Position numbers and translations under genes: made by a program
Shown: positions 55,901-64,000 of the stretch, one piece after another
Layout of the letters: each line of letters starts with the position of its first letter
Numbering within the stretch: position 1 is the stretch's first letter
Notes under the pieces: generated by a model
The model's database searches: none
What the model saw: the letters and a program-made list of their open reading frames with translations, nothing else
What the model was told of the DNA's origin: nothing
From: Paralcaligenes ureilyticus
Lineage (GTDB): Bacteria; Pseudomonadota; Gammaproteobacteria; Burkholderiales; Burkholderiaceae_B
NCBI RefSeq assembly: GCF_004346225.1
Contig: NZ_SMAJ01000002.1
Span: 1 to 64,000, forward strand
Length of the DNA: 64,000 bases
Direction: 5' to 3'

Positions 55901-58900
55901 AATCGATGTTTGCCGGATCTTTGATCTGTAGCAGCACGATCGGAAAATCGCCCGAAACGGCATAGCTCCACAGGCCGGATTGCCCGCGGCGATTCTGGAT
56001 CAGGACACTTGCTTCGGCGCGAAACGACGGGTTTTGATAAATGATGGAGCTCGCAAGCCTGCCAAATAAATTGGCATCGGCCTCTGTCACATTAAGCTGT
56101 CGCAGCACCACCTGGCTGTGAGTCCAGCTTAGTTCGAAAACACGGTCTGCCAAATGACGATCCTGGTACTTGTCGATCAAGGCCAGGCTGGCATCGCGGC
56201 TTTGCGCGGCGCCCGTCACCATGTCGACGACGGCTGTTCGGTGAGGCCCCAGCGTGATCCGTATGCGAATGGCGGCGATCGGATCGAGCACCGAGCCTTG
56301 GCTTCCCGACAAAGGGGTCGACACACGCATGGCTTGCGGCGACTGCAGTGTATTGCCACGCCCCAAAAATTTGGAGCGATCGGTTTCGTAGGAGACATGT
56401 TCGACTTCAACGCCGTGGGCCGCCATTAGATGGAACATCCAGGGCGGGTGTTCGTCGGGCGAGCGCGCGCGGCGGGTGCCCAGGATCGCGCCTTCCGATT
56501 GAAGGATTTCAGTCTGGACAAACAGATTGCTGAATGCCGGATGCACTGCGTCGGCCGCGGCCGGCGCCAGGACGATTTCGGTATAGCTGGTGAGCTCGAT
56601 CGTTCTGGTCGTGTGGGAGCGGTTGATAATACGGCAACGGCGCAGTTCGATATCGTCTTCGGGCGAGACAACGATTTCGGTATGGGTGTCGAAGTCGGCG
56701 TCGTCGCGGCTGAACTCGGCCCTTCCTTCCGAAAAAATCACCTCATAGTGTCGTGGAGGCTTCAGGGTCGGTTGATAGGTTGTAGACCAGAACGCCGTGC
56801 CGGTGATATCGCGCAGGTAGCAAAACGTGCCCCACTGATCGCACGTGGTGTCTTCGCGCCAACGGGTGATGGCCAAATCCTTCCAGAGGCTATAGCCGCT
56901 GCCGGCGGCGCTCACCATGACGTGATAGCGGCCGTTTGACAAGAGCTGTACCTCGGGAACAGGCGTGTTGGGGTTACTGAAGGTACGCGCCGATGTTTCC
57001 AGCCCCGGTGAGATAACGCTGCGTATGACCGTCAGCTCGGTGTGTTCTGCATACGATGCGGCGGCCCTGGGGATTTTCTCGTGCAGCAGGAGCAGGGTCG
57101 CCTGGAACGACAGGTCGGCTTCAAAGCGTTTCTGCATGGGCCTGTCCAGCAATACATACGCCAGCGACAGGAAACCCATACCCTGATGGTGGGACATGAA
57201 CGACCGAATAATGGCACAGGATTTACCGCGAGGCAGGCGTGAAGGCGTAAAGTCGATGGCTTCAAAAAAACCGAACCGGCCCTCGAATCCTTCGGCCGAC
57301 AGGCGTCGTAAATTACGGCAGGCTTCGGCAGGTGCAACCATCAAGGCCAGCATCGAGGCATACGGAGCCACGACCAGATCATCGGCCAGCCCGCGTTTGA
57401 GGCCCAGGCCAGGCACGCCGAACGCGCGGTACTGATAGCTCAGGTTAGCATCCAGAGTATTGAAGCCACTTTCCGAAACCCCCCACGGCACGCCGCGTCG
57501 CGCGCCATACTCTATCTGCCGTTTCACCATCGACTTGTAAGTCTGGTCAAGCAGGGTCTTGTCAAACGTAGGCATGACCAGCAGCGGCATCAGATATTCG
57601 AACATTGATCCGCTCCACGACAGGAGCGTGGGTTCACCACCGACTGCAGTCAATTGCCGGCCTAGCGAAAACCAGTTCTCCTGGGGTAATTGGCCTTGAG
57701 CTATTCCGACAAAGGTGCATAGCCTGGCTTCCGAGGCCAGCAAATCGTAGAAACTGTCGTCGCGGCGGCGCTCGTCGACGTTATAACCGATCGTCAACAG
57801 ATGATTGCTCTTGTCGTACAGGAAATCGTAATCCATGCGCGCCAGTTCGCACGCCTGAAGGCCAAGTTGTGTCAGCGTGCCAATGCGCTCTTGGGCTCTC
57901 TGGGTAGCCTGCGGCAGCCATGTGGCCACTTTGTTCAGCCACTCTTTTTGATCGGGCGCAATGCTTGATTCAAGCTGCCGCTCAAGCTCGGGCCACAACA
58001 CCGTTTCGTATTGGCTAAGCTCGTGCAGCGTGGGGATCAGGTTCAATTCGGGAAATTGCGTCAACCACTGAGTGGGCGCTCCGGGTTCGGCCCAAGGCGC
58101 CAGAAACGCCAGCTCATCGCATGCTTGCTGGCATTGTCTGTTCAGGGCTTGACTCCAGCGGCTTGTCTCCGGGTCCAGATCGGGATCCAGGCTGGCGCAA
58201 TAAAGTGTAGTCGCCAGAGCCATGCGATCGAGCGTATCGCGAACCGCCCACAGTGTGGCAGGGCGGTTCTTGCAGGCTGATTCGAGATCTTTTTCAAAGA
58301 TCGCCAGTGAGCTGGGCAATTTGTTTTCCAGAGTGCCCAGCAATACGTTGAAAGCGTCGCGCAAGCCTTCGAAAAAATGCTCGACGAAAATAGTTTGATG
58401 AACCGTGCCCAGCAGGCCTGATTGCAGGGTCAGCAGGTGCCCGGCCAGGTTGCCGCTATCGACTGTCGAAATATAGTACGGGTGCAGCGGCTGCAGACTC
58501 TGGGTGTCGTACCAATTATAAAAATGGCCTTGGTGCTGCTCCATGACGGCCATCGTGCGCAGGGAATTGCCGGTGCGCTCCATCATCAGGCCGGCCGGGA
58601 TGTAGCCAAAATCGCAGGCAGCCAGATTGGCCAGCAAGGCTAGCCCGATATTGGTGGGCGACGTGCGATGTGCGATGCTCTCGACAGGATGCTCCTGGAT
58701 ATTATCCGGAGGCAGCCAATTATCGTCGGGCCCGACCCAAGTTTCAAAGAAAGCCCACATTTTGCGGGCCTGCCTGCCCAGAAACAGGGCTTGTTTGGGC
58801 GTCAAGGCGATCTTGCCGGTGGCAAGAGGCCGGCTGAGCCACCAGACCAGGGCGGGGGACAGGAGCCACAGCAGCAAAAAGGGAGCCGCAAGGATTAGCG

Positions 58901-61841
58901 CCTCGGGCTGCCAGCGGGCCAGGTAAAAACCGGTGCCAGCCGCCAGAACAGGCCCAACCCACATCGCCGCATATGCGCTGCCCAGGTTCGAGCCGGCATC
59001 ATCGTGGTTGGGTTGGCTCGATGGATTCCACTGGAGCAGCCGCTTATGGCTGATCCGCACCCGCCAAAGAGTGCGCAAAACGGCGTCCAGGCTGTAGAAC
59101 GCTTCGTAGGGCAGGCAGGCCAGCGTAAGCCCCGACTGCGCGAAGCGGCGGCCCGCCGATTGCATTGACGTGGCAAGATGCTGCCTGAGCAATACATCGT
59201 CGGGCATGCGCAGCAGGTCAAGCAAGGAAGCCATGAATGGCGGTATGAACAGGATGCCCAGTACCGCCTCAGTCCAGAACCAGGGGTTTGGCATCATTGT
59301 CCAGGCCAGGATCAGCAGCAACGCCAGCGCGGGCGGAACGATGCTGCGACGCAGATTGTCCAATATTTTCCAGCGCGACAAGGCCGATAGCGGGTTCTTC
59401 GGGCGTTTGCCGTCGACACGCGGGCTGCGAGGAAGAAGCCACCCTGTCAGTTGCCAGTCGCCACGAATCCAGCGATGCCGCCGGCTGACATCCGCGTTAT
59501 ATCGGGACGGCTCTTCTTCATACAGTTGGACGTCGCTCAGCAGCCCGCAGCGGGCATAGCAGCCTTCGAGCAAGTCGTGGCTAAGCACCGCGTTTTCCGG
59601 TATGCAATGATCGAGCACCCGTCCAAAGGCATCGACGTCGTAGACTCCCTTGCCTATGAACGAGCCCTCGTGAAATATATCCTGATACACATCCGACACG
59701 GTGCGTGTGTAAGGGTCGATGCCGGGCTCTCCGCTACACAATTGCGCATAGAGCGATGCGCCCGATGCCGGCAGGCTGGCAGCCACGCGTGGCTGTAAAA
59801 TTCCATAGCCTTCGGTGATGCGGCCCTTTTTGCTATCGTAGCGAGCCTGATTTAGCGGATGCGCCATCGCGCCGGCAAGCCGCCACGCCGCGTCCCGCGG
59901 CAACTGCGTGTCGGTGTCCAGCGTAATCACATATTTGACGTTCGAGAGAGCTTCGGTCCTGCCCACCACACACGAAAAGGCGTCGTCTGAACTGCCGCGC
60001 AAGAATCCATTCAAATCGGATAGCTTGCCGCGCTTGCGCTCGTACCCCATCCAGATCTTGTCTTGCGGATTCCAGCGACGCGAGCGATGAAAGAGGAAAA
60101 AAATATCTTCGTCGCCTCTACTGTACTTTTGATTCAGCTCATTGATATTATCCCTGGCGCGCTCAAGCAAGGAATCATCCTGCGGCAGGTCTTCAGTTTG
60201 TGCATCCGTAAAATCGGTCAGCAGGCCAAAATGCAGGTGCTTATCCTGATTGGCCAGAAAGCGGACCTCGAGCATGCTGCTCAAATTATCGATTTCATCG
60301 AGATCCACGAGCATGGTGGGGACAACCACCAAGGTGCGCGACTCGGACGGGATGCCTTTGGAAAAATCCATGCGCGGCAACGGTTTCGGTTGCACCAGCA
60401 CAGTGAATAACCAGTTAAACAAGGCGATGCCCAAGTGGCTGGCGCCAACAACCGACAAGGCGGCCATCAGCGCCAATGCCCACCCGCTTATCCCTGCCAA
60501 ATAGGCTTTTGCGATCAGGCCGCCTGCAAACAACAGGGTCAGTGGCGCTATGCCGCCAAGATAGCAAAACAGCGGCGCTCGGCTGGCTCGTCTGTGCACC
60601 CGCTCCATAAACGCAAGTTTTGCGCGGGCGTCGCGTTCCAGCGTAGCCAGCCCCTTGTCGACCAGATAGAACCCGACGTGGCCCGTGCGGGCGTTATCGC
60701 CGTGCTCGACCAGACTGTCGGTAGCCAGCGCGATCGCCTTTTCCGCTACCTGTTCTTCAGAAAAGCGGGAATATTTAGAAATCCTTTCAACGCTGTGGCG
60801 ATATCTGTCGCGCGTACCGAAATCCATTTGGCTATAAGCGCCGACGGGGTCCTTTTCCAGGATTCGTTCAACGATGCTCATGGTTTCTACAAATTCGCGC
60901 CAGTTCATGGTTGCCAGGAACCGAAGGCTGACGATGCTGTTGCTGATGGACACCTGGTCGGCCGCTTGCTGCCGGACTTCCGCCGATATCAATTGCTCGA
61001 TGCTGGCGCCCGACTGCTCAAGACGCTGTTCGATCCATGTCAGGGGCAAAGCGAGCGCCGGGCCTTGGCCTTGCAGGCGCCGCGCCAGTTCGGCCACAAA
61101 AGAACCCGCCATGGCCGGGTCGGAACGCGCCATGTCGGCGATGACCAGAATCAGGCTGGTGGGGTCGCTCTCGGCCGTCTGCCTCATGCGGTCGGCCCAT
61201 ATGCCGGCCAGGTTCCGGCTATTTCGATTGTCCAGTAGGCAAACGGCTACCCGCCGCAGATTTTCGATAAGTGCCAGGCGCAGCATAATGGGTATCGCCC
61301 ATAACTCGCCCAATTTAAGGGGGGTAATTTTTTGGTAAGCGGCCACGAAGCGGCTTAAGCTTTCGGGGTCAAGGCGGGCGTCGCTGTGCGAGGTGATTTC
61401 AAGTGCAATGTCATACACCCTGGGCAAGCCGGCCGACACGCCTTTCGATAATCGAGGCAGGCCGCGGCTATAGCCCTTTGGCAAGTGCCGTTTGGCGGTT
61501 CGAATCTGTTCTTCGATAAAGTAGAAATTATCCAGCAGCCATTCCGAGGCAGGCTCAACTTGGCGGTTTGCCTCAACCGCAGTGAGCAGCAGCGCGCAGG
61601 CTTCACCCAGCATGCGCTCGTTATCGGACAGGCGCGCGAGCAGTTGATCTTGTGCGGAGGCGCTGCTTAGTTTATGCGAGCTGGCAAGGCGTTGGCCGTG
61701 CTGCTCCATCTGATGCGCACTAAACAGCTCTGAACGCAGAGGCGGCTCTTGTTGCAGCGCGCGCTGCGGGTGTTTTGGCTTGACTGCCGAATTTACCCAG
61801 CCGAACAAATTCTTAGCGATAGTCTGGACATTTGATTTCAA
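52917..61841 (-). CDS. ndvB: Cyclic beta-1,2-glucan synthase
   Basis: This giant inner membrane enzyme starts, elongates and cyclises beta-1,2-glucan from UDP-glucose for the periplasm. The 2974 residues show: a helical N-terminus; membrane segments near 430-480; a GT84 glycosyltransferase domain with ITLDTDTQLPRDA near 642 and RHRWIRGDWQL near 790; more membrane segments near 840-1050; a glucoamylase-like region (PF10091 type) to about 1660; and a GH94 phosphorylase part with SCDWNDGMDKVGEKG near 2590. Near residues 2864-2920 there is an unusual acidic insertion. The last codons and stop come from a repeat. The start is a TTG at 61841 with AAGGAG 5 bases before it; the longer frame to 61961 is read from repeats. 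Brucella and Agrobacterium homologues are about 2830-2870 residues. Confidence 0.94.
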   Translation of the reverse strand: MKSNVQTIAKNLFGWVNSAVKPKHPQRALQQEPPLRSELFSAHQMEQHGQRLASSHKLSSASAQDQLLARLSDNERMLGEACALLLTAVEANRQVEPASEWLLDNFYFIEEQIRTAKRHLPKGYSRGLPRLSKGVSAGLPRVYDIALEITSHSDARLDPESLSRFVAAYQKITPLKLGELWAIPIMLRLALIENLRRVAVCLLDNRNSRNLAGIWADRMRQTAESDPTSLILVIADMARSDPAMAGSFVAELARRLQGQGPALALPLTWIEQRLEQSGASIEQLISAEVRQQAADQVSISNSIVSLRFLATMNWREFVETMSIVERILEKDPVGAYSQMDFGTRDRYRHSVERISKYSRFSEEQVAEKAIALATDSLVEHGDNARTGHVGFYLVDKGLATLERDARAKLAFMERVHRRASRAPLFCYLGGIAPLTLLFAGGLIAKAYLAGISGWALALMAALSVVGASHLGIALFNWLFTVLVQPKPLPRMDFSKGIPSESRTLVVVPTMLVDLDEIDNLSSMLEVRFLANQDKHLHFGLLTDFTDAQTEDLPQDDSLLERARDNINELNQKYSRGDEDIFFLFHRSRRWNPQDKIWMGYERKRGKLSDLNGFLRGSSDDAFSCVVGRTEALSNVKYVITLDTDTQLPRDAAWRLAGAMAHPLNQARYDSKKGRITEGYGILQPRVAASLPASGASLYAQLCSGEPGIDPYTRTVSDVYQDIFHEGSFIGKGVYDVDAFGRVLDHCIPENAVLSHDLLEGCYARCGLLSDVQLYEEEPSRYNADVSRRHRWIRGDWQLTGWLLPRSPRVDGKRPKNPLSALSRWKILDNLRRSIVPPALALLLILAWTMMPNPWFWTEAVLGILFIPPFMASLLDLLRMPDDVLLRQHLATSMQSAGRRFAQSGLTLACLPYEAFYSLDAVLRTLWRVRISHKRLLQWNPSSQPNHDDAGSNLGSAYAAMWVGPVLAAGTGFYLARWQPEALILAAPFLLLWLLSPALVWWLSRPLATGKIALTPKQALFLGRQARKMWAFFETWVGPDDNWLPPDNIQEHPVESIAHRTSPTNIGLALLANLAACDFGYIPAGLMMERTGNSLRTMAVMEQHQGHFYNWYDTQSLQPLHPYYISTVDSGNLAGHLLTLQSGLLGTVHQTIFVEHFFEGLRDAFNVLLGTLENKLPSSLAIFEKDLESACKNRPATLWAVRDTLDRMALATTLYCASLDPDLDPETSRWSQALNRQCQQACDELAFLAPWAEPGAPTQWLTQFPELNLIPTLHELSQYETVLWPELERQLESSIAPDQKEWLNKVATWLPQATQRAQERIGTLTQLGLQACELARMDYDFLYDKSNHLLTIGYNVDERRRDDSFYDLLASEARLCTFVGIAQGQLPQENWFSLGRQLTAVGGEPTLLSWSGSMFEYLMPLLVMPTFDKTLLDQTYKSMVKRQIEYGARRGVPWGVSESGFNTLDANLSYQYRAFGVPGLGLKRGLADDLVVAPYASMLALMVAPAEACRNLRRLSAEGFEGRFGFFEAIDFTPSRLPRGKSCAIIRSFMSHHQGMGFLSLAYVLLDRPMQKRFEADLSFQATLLLLHEKIPRAAASYAEHTELTVIRSVISPGLETSARTFSNPNTPVPEVQLLSNGRYHVMVSAAGSGYSLWKDLAITRWREDTTCDQWGTFCYLRDITGTAFWSTTYQPTLKPPRHYEVIFSEGRAEFSRDDADFDTHTEIVVSPEDDIELRRCRIINRSHTTRTIELTSYTEIVLAPAAADAVHPAFSNLFVQTEILQSEGAILGTRRARSPDEHPPWMFHLMAAHGVEVEHVSYETDRSKFLGRGNTLQSPQAMRVSTPLSGSQGSVLDPIAAIRIRITLGPHRTAVVDMVTGAAQSRDASLALIDKYQDRHLADRVFELSWTHSQVVLRQLNVTEADANLFGRLASSIIYQNPSFRAEASVLIQNRRGQSGLWSYAVSGDFPIVLLQIKDPANIDLVRQMVRAHTYWRQKGLAVDLVIWNEDHAGYRQLLQDQIMGLIAAAVEAHIIDKPGGIFVRPGDQIPNEDRILLQSVARVIIADSAGTLSEQINRLGVAELRIPRFAPAKSLRDSVPDIPKLPRRDLIMGNGLGGFTPDGREYVITLTPDMGTPAPWVNVLANPEFGSIVSESGQAYTWGENAHEFRLTPWGNDAVGDPSGEAFYLRDESSGQFWSPTAHPCGGLSPYIARHGFGYSVFEHSENGIDSELWVYVALDAPVKFFVWKIRNESGRSRELSATGYVQWVLGDLPAKSAMHIVTEIDPGTGALFARNAYNTEFTGRTAFFDLEAGNSPRTISGDRKEFLGRNGTLQSPAALKRLRLSGKVGAGLDPCAAIQTSFELKDGQEREFIFRLGVSGSSGDASQLIQRLRGSIAARGELDAVRAYWLDALGSVQIETPDRSLDILANGWLMYQTLACRLWARSGHYQSGGAFGFRDQLQDVMALVYTKPQLVRDHLLRCAAHQFVEGDVQHWWHPPSDRGVRTKCSDDYLWLPLAVCRYVASTGDLPVLDESAHFLEGRPVNPDEDSYYDLPIRSGQSANLYQHCVRAIERSFRYGRHGLPLIGSCDWNDGMDKVGEKGRGESVWLGFFLFDVLKRFADLARTYGDSSFAQRCDSEAGQLQQNLDANGWDGAWYRRAYFDDGRPLGSSTNSECQIDSISQSWSVLSAAANPVRARTAMSAVDKHLVRRDDRLIQLLDPPFEHSDLNPGYIRGYPSGVRENGGQYTHASIWAAMAFAKLGDRQRTWDLLQMINPMNHGCSARDIAVYKVEPYVVAADVYAVSPHIGRGGWTWYTGSSGWMYRLILESLLGLRVEVDQLSFVPCLPPGWNTFTLHYRYRSTMYHITVVQEEGEDDVPEEAPKDMTEETPDDMPGDAGAGVATGAENMPNDAEADVVTDAEVKTMVESVVYAAVCKSRFIIDGIEQKGEKIRLVDDQKPHTVIARIFVPPTRGGAT

Positions 61842-62406
61842 CTTCGCTCCTTCTTTATGCAAGTCTTCGCATTGATGCCAGTAGCGGCGGATAGGACTTT
61901 GTAGCGGTATCTCTCTGGTGCCTGTAGCGGCACCCCTTGTGGGTGCCATTTGCAGCAGCACCTTCCGTAGGCGTCATTTGCAGATACCGTCTTGATTGCC
62001 AAGATAAATGGCAGCCACGAGGGCTGCCGCTACATTAGCGGCGGGCACGTCTTTGTAGCGGCATCTCTGCTATGCCCGTAGCGGCACCCCTTGTGGGTGC
62101 CATTTGTTTTGGCACCCGGCCAGCCGGCTGGCGACCGGACCAACTACGATGATACGCCACGCACCCCGAAGATATTTGCGTCTGAATGTTACGTAGTGAT
62201 GAAATCGGAGCAGAGCTGCGCTGCGGGCGGCTATACGACGGGTAGCGTACAGAAAGTTGCAGCTTTTGGTGTACCCTGTAGAGGCCGTACGCCGCCGATT
62301 GCCTGTGCGCTCAGGGAACTGGATTCGTGTCAGCCTGACTAACAGAACGGGGAAACATCAGCAGTGCCATGCTGACGCCACCCATCATTCAATGCGAGGC
62401 TTATCC
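61842..62406. other. 565-base divergent gap between the two glucan genes
   Basis: The left 265 bases are packed with hairpin repeats (locus j). The right 300 bases (62107-62406) hold no gene I can recognise; a short frame there (up to 62342) resembles nothing. Promoters for both divergent genes should lie here. GAGG at 62396-62399 is the ribosome binding site for the right-hand gene. Confidence 0.6.
61897..62106. repeat. Hairpin cluster with 154-base-period duplication (locus j)
   Basis: A segment of about 55 bases occurs twice, at 61897-61950 and 62051-62106. Each copy has CTTTGTAGCGG, a variable TATCTC/CATCTC core, then a GTAG-C unit with stem GGCACCC/GGGTGCC, loop CTTGT, and CATTTG. Between them lie a reversed linker (ATACCGTCTTGAT at about 61984) and a minus-sense unit with stem GGCAGCC/GGCTGCC and loop CTCGT (62010-62033). 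Confidence 0.85.
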
Positions 62407-64000
62407 ATGACTGTCCATCAGCCGAATTCACCGTACACGCACTTGCTTTCAAACGGCAGGTACCACGTCATGGTGACTGGCGGTGGAGGCGGCTACAGCC
62501 TATGGAACGGTCTTGCCGTCAATCGTTGGCGAGAAGACGAGACCCGCGATCAGTGGGGCGCCTTTTTCTATATACGCGACACCGAAAGCAATCACCTCTG
62601 GTCGGCGGGCCATCAGCCGACGCGACAGTCGGCGGATCGCTACGCGGTCGATTTTTCGGCGGGACGCGCGGTATTTCGCCGGACGGACGGCGACGTCGAA
62701 ACACGCAGCGATATAGTCGTTTCGCAAGACGATGACGTCGAATTGCGCCGTCTTTCCATTACGAACCGTTCTACGCAGAGGAAAACACTGGAACTGACCA
62801 GTTACCTCGAAGTAGTCCTTAGTCAGCCGGCCACCGACTCCGCCCATCAGGCGTTCAACAAGCTCTTTGTCGAAACTGAAATTATCGCGGACGATCAGAC
62901 TGTTTTGGGGCGCCGACGGCCGCGCGCCGTGGGCGAGTCCACGCCGCTCATGTTTCATACCCTCAAGGCGCATACGCCCGTAAAGGGCCGGATATCCTTT
63001 GAGACGGATCGTTTGCGTTTCATCGGCCGCGGCCGTTCCGTGGCCTGTCCGCAGGCGCTGGATGCGGGACAGAACCTGTCGGGCAGTGCCGGCCCGGTGC
63101 TTGATCCGGTCGCGGCGATTCGCTGTCGTGTTTCGATCGACCCAGGTAAAACCGCAGTACTGGATTTTGCGACAGGGGTAGGGCAGACGCGCGAGGCCTG
63201 TCTGCAATTGGCCGGAAAGTACCGCGATAAATCTCGCACCGACCGCGTTTTGGCCGAAGCATCCAACTATGAGACGAGCGTCCAAAGCGCTCTGCACGCG
63301 ACGCCTGTTCAAGCGCAGTGGTATCAACACCTGGCCAGCCACATTATTTACCCCAGTGCGTCATGGCGAGCCGATGCCGGCACGCTTTGTAGAAATCAGC
63401 TGGGTCAGCCGGGCCTGTGGCCCTATGCCATTTCGGGTGATCTACCCATTGCCTTGCTGCGCGTGACCCGCTCCGCAGGCCTGGAACTCGTCCGCCAGTT
63501 GGTGCAGGCCCATACATATTGGAGCCGCCATGGGCTGGCCGTCGACTTGGTCATTGTGGGCGAAGACGGCGCCGGGCAAACGGCGCCTCTGAAGGATCAG
63601 ATCGCACAATTGGTCGACGCCGCCGGTCAAGCCGGTCAGCTCGACCAGCGTGGCGGCATCTACGTGCGGGCTTCCAGTCAGATCAACGATAAAGGCCTGA
63701 TACTTTTGCAATCGGTCGCCCGCATTGTCATCAACGACAGCGATGGCGCGCTGGCGCAGCAGATTGTCCTCCACACGGAGGCCATGCGGGGCCATACCAA
63801 ACGGCCAGGACGCGTTCCTGTAGCGGCACCCCTTGTGGGTGCCGCCTCATCGTCGCCTGCTGTGGCCCTGCCCGAACGCGAACTGGTTTTTGACAACGGG
63901 CTGGGGGGATTCACCACAGACGGATGCGAATATGTCATCAGGACCACACAGGACGCAATGACGCCGGCGCCCTGGGTCAATGTTTTGGCCAACTCCTCCT
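62407..64000 (+). CDS. GH94 phosphorylase-like paralogue of the glucan synthase C-terminal part (partial)
   Basis: The frame is open from ATG 62407 to the window end (over 530 residues) and continues outside. It starts NSPYTHLLSNGRYHVMVTGG and aligns from the beginning with the GH94 half of the neighbouring synthase (LLSNGRYHVMVSAAGSGYSL), then YSLWNGLAVNRWREDETRDQ, VLDPVAAIRCRVSI, GLWPYAISGDLPIALLRVTR and ELVFDNGLGGFTTDGCEYVI. It has no glycosyltransferase or membrane part, so it may be a soluble 1,2-beta-oligoglucan phosphorylase. The catalytic DWNDG region lies beyond the edge, so activity cannot be judged. One 24-base hairpin unit is inserted in frame at 63820-63843. Confidence 0.85.
   Translation, partial: MTVHQPNSPYTHLLSNGRYHVMVTGGGGGYSLWNGLAVNRWREDETRDQWGAFFYIRDTESNHLWSAGHQPTRQSADRYAVDFSAGRAVFRRTDGDVETRSDIVVSQDDDVELRRLSITNRSTQRKTLELTSYLEVVLSQPATDSAHQAFNKLFVETEIIADDQTVLGRRRPRAVGESTPLMFHTLKAHTPVKGRISFETDRLRFIGRGRSVACPQALDAGQNLSGSAGPVLDPVAAIRCRVSIDPGKTAVLDFATGVGQTREACLQLAGKYRDKSRTDRVLAEASNYETSVQSALHATPVQAQWYQHLASHIIYPSASWRADAGTLCRNQLGQPGLWPYAISGDLPIALLRVTRSAGLELVRQLVQAHTYWSRHGLAVDLVIVGEDGAGQTAPLKDQIAQLVDAAGQAGQLDQRGGIYVRASSQINDKGLILLQSVARIVINDSDGALAQQIVLHTEAMRGHTKRPGRVPVAAPLVGAASSSPAVALPERELVFDNGLGGFTTDGCEYVIRTTQDAMTPAPWVNVLANSS
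63820..63843 (+). repeat. GTAG-hairpin unit inside a coding region (locus k)
   Basis: A perfect unit (GTAG-C head, stem GGCACCC/GGGTGCC, loop CTTGT) is 24 bases long and starts exactly on a codon boundary, so it reads as Val-Ala-Ala-Pro-Leu-Val-Gly-Ala without a stop. It falls in the linker between two modules of the GH94 protein; the neighbouring synthase has no such residues at that point. Confidence 0.9.

Noticed and set aside
61842..61961. Start of the glucan synthase at an ATG at 61961
   Set aside because: The extra 40 residues are read from hairpin repeats, and a strong AAGGAG lies 5 bases before the TTG at 61841.
52917..64000. Genomic island around the glucan genes
   Set aside because: No integrase, tRNA border or transposase is visible, and base use looks like the neighbours.

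Overview
The window looks like chromosomal DNA of a betaproteobacterium of the order Burkholderiales, most like the family Alcaligenaceae (Bordetella, Pusillimonas, Castellaniella). This rests on the block map/glnD divergent from rpsB-tsf-pyrH-frr-uppS-cdsA-dxr-rseP-bamA-skp-lpxD-fabZ-lpxA-lpxB-rnhB, followed by ppsR/ppsA, and on moderately high GC codon use. No rRNA, tRNA, CRISPR, integrase or transposase was seen. The genus is an inference.

Bases 1-20476 are a dense housekeeping region. On the minus strand map, glnD, marC-type and dsbB genes run as one likely operon. On the plus strand the rpsB-to-rnhB run, ending in an rRNA methyltransferase, makes ribosomal protein S2, EF-Ts, UMP kinase, ribosome recycling factor, isoprenoid and phospholipid precursors, the outer membrane assembly machinery and lipid A. 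Many of these genes overlap by 1-14 bases. Bases 20587-28573 hold the PEP synthase pair ppsR/ppsA, a type II NADH dehydrogenase, an O6-alkylguanine repair protein with an internal insertion, an NfeD/stomatin pair, smpB, and ratA-rnfH.

Bases 29349-32587 form a three-gene valine (branched-chain acyl-CoA) catabolic operon. Next come ygfZ divergent from mltG-tmk-holB-tatD, a secreted ankyrin protein, an RsiV-like lipoprotein, a glutathione peroxidase, an EamA exporter and a nickel/cobalt permease. A MbcA/Xre-type antitoxin, a RES-domain toxin and a secreted PIG-L deacetylase with a beta-propeller tail form a tight operon (42486-45579). A Kef-type antiporter, a dienelactone hydrolase, an exported peroxiredoxin, an FAD oxidoreductase and a Tat-exported phospholipase C follow.

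The right end holds a giant cyclic beta-1,2-glucan synthase (2974 residues) and, divergent from it, a shorter paralogue of only its GH94 phosphorylase part, cut by the window edge.

The most unusual feature is a family of short hairpin repeats absent from the first 20.4 kb and found at 11 loci in the remaining 43.5 kb. Each unit has a GTAG head, a 7-bp stem and a constant CTTGT (or CTCGT) loop. Stem sequences differ between copies but change in compensating pairs. Units often occur as inverted pairs around a conserved spacer, mostly in gene-end gaps. One 24-base unit sits in frame inside the GH94 gene and another supplies the last codons of the glucan synthase. They resemble GTAG-type REP/REPIN elements mobilised by RAYT transposases, but no RAYT gene lies in this window.
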